Assembly: GCA_016933955.1 (NCBI GenBank)
Contig: JAFGTT010000038.1
Span: forward strand, 62,001-126,000
Reading direction: 5' to 3'
Source of the DNA: Candidatus Zixiibacteriota bacterium
Lineage (GTDB): Bacteria; Zixibacteria; MSB-5A5; GN15; PGXB01
DNA length: 64,000 nucleotides
Shown: positions 59,386 to 64,000 of the stretch, in pieces
Layout: each line of letters starts with the position of its first letter
How positions within the stretch are numbered: position 1 is the first letter of the stretch
The notes under the pieces: generated by a model
Seen by the model: only the letters and a program-made list of their open reading frames with translations
Database searches by the model: none
What the model was told of the DNA's origin: nothing
Translations under genes and position numbers: made by a program

Positions 59386-61539
59386 ATGAATCTTGCCGAA
59401 TTTATAATAGGCATTGAGGCCTTCAATGCCAATGTCAATATTCCGCTTTTAAGGCGGGCCTATGAATTTTCCGAGCGGGCTCATGCCGGACAGATGCGTG
59501 AATCGGGCGAACGGTATGTGGAGCACTCGCTCAACGTCGCTTTTATCCTGGCCGATCTGCATCTGGATTCATCCACGCTGGCGGCGGCCCTGATGCACGA
59601 TGTGGTCGAGGATACAGGGGTTAAGCTGGAGGATATCGGCGCCGAATTCGGAGATGAAATCGCCGCCCTGGTCGACGGTGTCACCAAAATCGGTTCGGTT
59701 AAAGCGGCTTCGGACGAGGAACAGCAACTGGAGTATTTCCGAAAGATGCTTCTATCCATGGCCCGCGATATCCGGGTGATTTTGATTAAACTGGCGGATC
59801 GCCTTAACAATATGCGGACCCTGCATTACCTGCCCCGGGATAAACAGGTTCGAATCGCCGAGGAGACGCGCAATGTTTATGCTCCATTGGCTCATAGATT
59901 CGGAATATCCAAAATAAAAACGGAGCTTGAGGATCTATCCCTCAAATATCTTGAACCCGAGGCCTATACCGATATTGTTCGGAAGATCGAGCTGACCCGG
60001 GAAGAGCGGGAGGCCTATGTCGAATCGGTTATCGAACCGATACGCAAAACTCTGGCCGAGGCGGGAATCAAGGCCGCCGTGAACGGCCGGGCCAAACACA
60101 TCGACTCGATTTATCGGAAAATAAAAATTCGCAAAGTCCCTTTTGAGAAAATCGCCGATTTAATCGCCATCCGGGTTCTAGTCCGGACCAAAGCGGAATG
60201 TTATCATGCCCTGGGAGTAATCCATGAGATGTGGCCGCCGGTGCGGTCGAAGTTTGCCGATTATATCGCCACCCCCAAGCCGAATAATTACCAGTCGCTG
60301 CATACGGCTTTTGTCGGGGCGGGTAAACAGATTGTCGAGATCCAGATACGCACCTATGAAATGCACCGGGTGGCGGAAAACGGAATCGCCGCGCACTGGT
60401 TGTACAAGGAAGGAAGGCAACAACTCGACAAAGGTGATCGGCAGATGCTCTGGCTCAGGGATGTTCTCGACTGGCAGAAAGATATGACCAATCCGTCGGA
60501 ACTTCTGGAATATCTCAAGATCGACCTGTTTGCCGAAGATATTTATGTATTTACACCGGGAGGGGAGATCAAACATCTTTTGGCCGGAGCCACCCCGTTG
60601 GATTTTGCCTTTGCCATCCATACCGAAATCGGTCTGCACTGCAGTGGCGCCAGGATCAACGGGCGGATTTCACCGCTTAATTCCAAGTTGAAATCCGGAG
60701 ATGAAGTCGAAATCCTGACCAATCCGCATCGCCACCCCTCGCAGGACTGGTTAAATATTGCCACTACCTCCAATGCCCGGGCCAGGATTCGACGCTGGCT
60801 CAAACAAACCGGTTATGATCAGGCGGTGGATCTGGGCAGAGAGCTTTTAGACCGGGAATTGAAACGGGCTCGCCATAAATTTCCCTCCGATGAAGAGTTG
60901 CTCGAAGTGGCCCAGGGGTTGTCATTCAAGTCGGTCGACGGATTGCTTTACGCCATCGGAAGCGGGAATATCTCAACGGCACACGCTCTGTCGAAAATTA
61001 TTCCCGAGGATGCGGGCGATCAGAAAACGCCTCTGGTGGAGCAGGTTCTTGAAAAATTCCGGGTTGAACGAGGGATTAAGATTGAGGGGCTGGACAATAT
61101 GATGTTCCGGTTCGCCAAATGCTGTCAGCCGATTCCGGGCGAGGAAATTATCGGATATATTACCCGTGGCCGGGGAGTGACCATCCACAGGGCTGATTGC
61201 CCGGCCGCCCAGGAATTGATTACTCAGCCGGAGCGGACAGTTCCAGTATCATGGAGTGTCTCCCGCGACCAAACCTTCGTTGTCAGGTTGGAAGTCCAGG
61301 TTGAATCACGGAAAAATATCCTGGTCGATATCACCGACACCATCGCCGACAGTAACACTAATGTCCGGGGTGTTCAAATCAATACAGGCGACACCAGTTC
61401 GATAGGGGTATTTATTGTCGAAGTCAAGAATCTGGGACAACTGGAAAGAGTCCTTCGAAAAATAAAGAGAGTCAAAGGAGTCATCTCGGTCAGGCGAGCG
61501 CATAGCAGACATGTTCCGGGTGATTCGAATCAGTCATGA
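59386..61539 (+). CDS. rel: Bifunctional (p)ppGpp synthase/hydrolase (RelA/SpoT, Rel type)
   Basis: Stringent-response enzyme of 717 residues. The HD hydrolase at about 40-200 has MHDVVEDT and ADRLNNMRTL (metal His and Asp), the synthetase at about 240-345 has a YIATPKPNNYQSLHT loop and EIQIRT, followed by TGS (about 385-445, VFTPGGEIKHLLAGATPLDFAFAIHT split across the region), a helical/Zn-finger part (CCQPIPGEEIIGYITRGRG) and a C-terminal ACT domain. Both active sites look intact, so it is the bifunctional Rel type. Confidence 0.95.
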   Translation: MNLAEFIIGIEAFNANVNIPLLRRAYEFSERAHAGQMRESGERYVEHSLNVAFILADLHLDSSTLAAALMHDVVEDTGVKLEDIGAEFGDEIAALVDGVTKIGSVKAASDEEQQLEYFRKMLLSMARDIRVILIKLADRLNNMRTLHYLPRDKQVRIAEETRNVYAPLAHRFGISKIKTELEDLSLKYLEPEAYTDIVRKIELTREEREAYVESVIEPIRKTLAEAGIKAAVNGRAKHIDSIYRKIKIRKVPFEKIADLIAIRVLVRTKAECYHALGVIHEMWPPVRSKFADYIATPKPNNYQSLHTAFVGAGKQIVEIQIRTYEMHRVAENGIAAHWLYKEGRQQLDKGDRQMLWLRDVLDWQKDMTNPSELLEYLKIDLFAEDIYVFTPGGEIKHLLAGATPLDFAFAIHTEIGLHCSGARINGRISPLNSKLKSGDEVEILTNPHRHPSQDWLNIATTSNARARIRRWLKQTGYDQAVDLGRELLDRELKRARHKFPSDEELLEVAQGLSFKSVDGLLYAIGSGNISTAHALSKIIPEDAGDQKTPLVEQVLEKFRVERGIKIEGLDNMMFRFAKCCQPIPGEEIIGYITRGRGVTIHRADCPAAQELITQPERTVPVSWSVSRDQTFVVRLEVQVESRKNILVDITDTIADSNTNVRGVQINTGDTSSIGVFIVEVKNLGQLERVLRKIKRVKGVISVRRAHSRHVPGDSNQS

Positions 61540-63008
61540 AAAGGCAACGCCTTATTATCCTTATAACGGCGATTATTATTTATTTCATTCTGGTTGCGGT
61601 TGTATGGGATTATTCTATTGATGATGCCTTTGTCACCTTCCGTTATGCCGAACATCTGGCCGATGGTCATGGACTGGTTTTCAATATCGGGGAGAAACCG
61701 GTTGAGGGGTATTCCAATTTCCTCTGGCTGTTGATCCTGGCCCTGGTCTACAAATTGGGGCTGGCGACTTATCTGACGGCAAAAATTCTGGGCATAGCTC
61801 TGTTTTTAGTATCCGCTCTGATCTGGTTTTTCTTATTCTGTCGTACCGAAGGTTATTTGTGGTTAATCGGACCATTGTTGTTGATAACGCCCTATACCTC
61901 ATTCTGGGCGGTGAGTGGTCTGGAACTTGGCCTCCATGCCATGCTTCTGGCCGGAGCGGTTTTTTCACTTTTTCGGAAGTCGCTTTGGTCAATCCCATTT
62001 ACATCGGCCCTGGTTATGACTCGATCGGAGGGGGCGGTTATTGGCCTGATTTTAATTATGGTCCGGTGGTTGACAGACAGGGAAGGCAAAAAGGCGGCTA
62101 CGAAACTGTACATAATTAATCTGATATTTCTGGTAATCACCTTTGGTGCCCTGGCTATATTCCGTCTTAGTGTTTTCGGATATCCCATGCCCAATACCTT
62201 TTATGCCAAATCATCATTTTCGATAATCAGTCTGATAGAGTTGGGCCGACCGCTGTTGTACTTTCTGCCGCTGACGGTTCTTTTTCTTTATGGCCTTATT
62301 CCGTTGATTCGTAAATCGGGGGAAACCAGCGAGGCCGCCACGGCAATCTTCGTATGGCTCGGTATGGCGGTTATCAGTTGCCTTGCCAGCCCGGTAATGA
62401 ATTTTAATTCCCGTTATATGATCGCTTTTCTACCGTTTTTTCTGATGGTGGCCTTAATGTCTTTGGAGCATTTCTCACGACCGAATGTAATCAGGGCGTT
62501 TTTGATGGTTTCTGTAATTTCCCTGTTGATTCCAATTTCGGCTGTCTTGCAGACCGTATCACAGGAGAGAGAAATCATGGCGGCGCAGTCGAATTTGATT
62601 GATTATTTAAAGCGGCAGCCGGATGAAATAATGGTGTCGCTAACCGATGTCGGTCGTGTCCCGTATTATACCGTGGCGAAATATAATGATATTTGGGGGC
62701 TGGTTTCCGAAGATGTTGCTCATCGGGGATTTAATGCTCTTCGAGAATATCTTCGTTTCCCCGATTATTTTATCCTGGTCGGTTATATGGGAAATGATGG
62801 TCCCAGATTGCGGTTCGGGAGGGAGCGGTTGATTACGAGAAATCGCGGTTTTAAACAAGCCTACAGGCTGACGGGAGCGGGGTTACCATCTGATGCCCGG
62901 CTGGAAACACCGGGATACTATTATTTGATTTTCAAAAAAGAGGAGCGAGCAGTCGATTCACTTCTGGAACTATATCCGATAAATCCGGTTAAAGAGGTAA
63001 TTCGGTAA
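61536..63008 (+). CDS. Multi-pass membrane glycosyltransferase (GT-C-like)
   Basis: A 490-residue integral membrane protein with about ten hydrophobic segments. The N-terminal loop after helix 1 contains the GT-C acidic pair DYSIDDAFVTFRYAEHL followed by VEGYSNFLW, a pattern seen in lipid-linked sugar transferases of the AftB/GT39-like type. The C-terminal soluble part begins near 350. Its ATG overlaps the Rel stop. It probably transfers a sugar from a polyprenyl-phosphate donor outside the membrane; the acceptor is unknown. Confidence 0.85.
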   Translation: MKRQRLIILITAIIIYFILVAVVWDYSIDDAFVTFRYAEHLADGHGLVFNIGEKPVEGYSNFLWLLILALVYKLGLATYLTAKILGIALFLVSALIWFFLFCRTEGYLWLIGPLLLITPYTSFWAVSGLELGLHAMLLAGAVFSLFRKSLWSIPFTSALVMTRSEGAVIGLILIMVRWLTDREGKKAATKLYIINLIFLVITFGALAIFRLSVFGYPMPNTFYAKSSFSIISLIELGRPLLYFLPLTVLFLYGLIPLIRKSGETSEAATAIFVWLGMAVISCLASPVMNFNSRYMIAFLPFFLMVALMSLEHFSRPNVIRAFLMVSVISLLIPISAVLQTVSQEREIMAAQSNLIDYLKRQPDEIMVSLTDVGRVPYYTVAKYNDIWGLVSEDVAHRGFNALREYLRFPDYFILVGYMGNDGPRLRFGRERLITRNRGFKQAYRLTGAGLPSDARLETPGYYYLIFKKEERAVDSLLELYPINPVKEVIR

Positions 63009-63031
63009 TGTAAAGTGATTGGTGAAAGATA

Positions 63032-63661
63032 ATGGATGATAAAAATTGTCCGTCATGCGGCGGACCGGTCCAATCGGGGGCTTCCTTTTGCCGGAATTGC
63101 GGCCATGATCTGGATGGGGAAAGCAAAAATTGTATCTCCAGGAAAAACGGTTGGCTGGCCATTGTTCTGGCAATTGCCGTGTTCGGGGCTTTTTATCTGG
63201 TTTTGATGGCGGAAAAAGGTCCGGGTCGACAGGCTGATATGCATCAACACGGTCAGGATATGGCCGCCATGAGCGACGATCAGATGGGTATGATATCGCA
63301 GCTTCCGGTTGATTATGACAGCCTGGTACAGATGGGAAATGGTTTTATGGATGACGGCATCTATCAGATGGCTATCACCTGCTACACCCGGGCACTGGCC
63401 ATCGACTCGACCGATCCCAATGTCCTTACCGATCTCGGAGTCTGTTACCATGCCTCCAACGACCCGGAGAAAGCAGTATCAGTGTTTGAACAAGCCATCA
63501 GGATAGATCCGGATCATATGATAACCTATTTCAATCTGGGCGTTGTTTGCGGCGAGATGAATCAGCCGGAAAAAATGAAGTTTTACTGGAATAAACTGAT
63601 CGAGAAATTTCCGGGGACACCCATGGCCGATTCGGTTCGCAGTTATCTCAAACGTCTTTGA
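63032..63661 (+). CDS. Zinc-ribbon, membrane-anchored TPR protein
   Basis: A 209-residue protein. An N-terminal zinc ribbon CPSCGGP...CRNCG (6-28) is followed by one membrane helix (about 41-58), a short linker with Met-rich residues, and three TPR repeats (about 95-205, PNVLTDLGVCYHASNDPEKAV type). This architecture is typical of scaffold or chaperone-associated proteins of diverse roles. It lies between the GT-C gene and the ComF gene; a function cannot be assigned. Confidence 0.85.
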   Translation: MDDKNCPSCGGPVQSGASFCRNCGHDLDGESKNCISRKNGWLAIVLAIAVFGAFYLVLMAEKGPGRQADMHQHGQDMAAMSDDQMGMISQLPVDYDSLVQMGNGFMDDGIYQMAITCYTRALAIDSTDPNVLTDLGVCYHASNDPEKAVSVFEQAIRIDPDHMITYFNLGVVCGEMNQPEKMKFYWNKLIEKFPGTPMADSVRSYLKRL

Positions 63662-63725
63662 TAGATTGACCGGGGTCGGAATAAAAATAATTGTATTGGC
63701 CGGACTGTTTTTTTAGATTGATTCC

Positions 63726-64000
63726 ATGGATGGACTTTCGGTGATATTAAGAAAAACCGGGCTGTATGACCTTCTTGATTTTGTTTTTCCTCCTATATGT
63801 CTGGGTTGTGACGAGTTCAATGATAATTCTGACGAATTGGTCTGTGATAGGTGCTGGAAAAGAATCGAACCGATTGAATATCCCTTTTGCCTGAATTGTC
63901 ATGAAATTCTTCCGCGGGGCGGGTCATGCGGCGGATGTCCAGCCGGGGAAACTCTTCCGGTATTCGCACTGGGCCATTTTGTCGATCCGCTGAAAAAAAT
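63726..64000 (+). CDS. comF: ComF-family protein, start only (cut by window end)
   Basis: The frame from ATG 63726 runs open to the window end (91 complete codons). It begins with the zinc-binding segment of ComF proteins: CLGC (30-33), CDRCW (46-50), then FCLNCHEILPRGGSCGGC. The phosphoribosyltransferase-like domain would lie outside the window. ComF helps process DNA during natural transformation in some bacteria, though many homologues are of unknown role. Confidence 0.85.
   Translation, partial: MDGLSVILRKTGLYDLLDFVFPPICLGCDEFNDNSDELVCDRCWKRIEPIEYPFCLNCHEILPRGGSCGGCPAGETLPVFALGHFVDPLKK

Noticed and set aside
1-64000. tRNA or rRNA genes, CRISPR arrays, insertion sequences, prophage or attachment sites
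   Set aside because: None was recognised; the intergenic regions were read by eye for tRNA-like T-loops and repeats, and no transposase or integrase reading frame was seen.

Overview
The window looks like a contiguous piece of a chromosome from a Gram-negative (diderm), largely anaerobic bacterium of the FCB superphylum, most likely candidate phylum Zixibacteria or a close relative. This placement is an inference. It rests on paired dockerin-like repeats ending in a GPAP tail on secreted proteins, a Rrf2/dCTP deaminase/pyruvate:ferredoxin oxidoreductase cluster, LPS-type genes (MsbA, heptosyltransferase-like and core glycosyltransferases), TonB/ExbBD systems, and an operator matching the LexA box I recall for Fibrobacter. 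No rRNA, tRNA, CRISPR array, phage or insertion sequence was seen; gene density is high and mostly housekeeping.

Layout. 58-3919: ExbB, two ExbD and two closely related TonB proteins, each TonB followed by a strong terminator. 4027-9599: a putative damage-inducible unit, with a palindrome filling the spacer of a near-consensus promoter, then a 63-residue zinc ribbon resembling the tail of B12-dependent ribonucleotide reductase, a Ski2/Hel308-like helicase fused to a winged helix, and a Lon protease with an intact Ser-Lys dyad but a damaged ATPase. 9600-14935: two secreted dockerin-bearing proteins (BACON-like repeats; M1 aminopeptidase). 15026-22314: MiaB, a large GAF/pseudokinase/receiver protein, an HDOD protein with an orphan histidine-kinase dimerisation-like domain, and leucyl aminopeptidase. 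22331-29173 (minus strand): a beta-propeller protein, an outer-membrane barrel, PFOR, dCTP deaminase and an Rrf2 regulator. 29424-34570: a GlcD-GlcF fusion oxidoreductase, cobalamin adenosyltransferase, an SDR epimerase-like protein and thioredoxin reductase. 34571-38984: a candidate structured RNA followed by two sensor histidine kinases.

39047-50602 (minus strand) is a central-carbon block: citrate synthase, a second GlcD, an FmdB zinc ribbon, ATP-type PEP carboxykinase, nucleoside diphosphate kinase, an aspartate-aminotransferase fused to a P-loop-defective PEPCK/HprK-like domain, flotillin, phosphate acetyltransferase, and prfB with a classical programmed +1 frameshift. 50826-64000 (plus strand): a metallo-beta-lactamase fold hydrolase, PHP phosphoesterase, 3-methyladenine DNA glycosylase, a site-2-protease family protein, a lipoprotein, MsbA and three glycosyltransferases (envelope/LPS assembly), RelA/SpoT, a GT-C membrane protein, a zinc-ribbon TPR protein and the start of a ComF homologue cut by the window end.

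How the genes fit together. PFOR, Pta, citrate synthase, PEPCK, the aminotransferase and the FAD/Fe-S oxidoreductases together cover pyruvate/acetyl-CoA/oxaloacetate/PEP exchange in a ferredoxin-based metabolism. The most unusual pieces are the SOS-like helicase/zinc-ribbon/Lon unit, the aminotransferase-pseudoPEPCK fusion beside a real PEPCK, the HDOD-DHp protein beside a pseudokinase, and the three-way-junction RNA candidate at 34810-34891.
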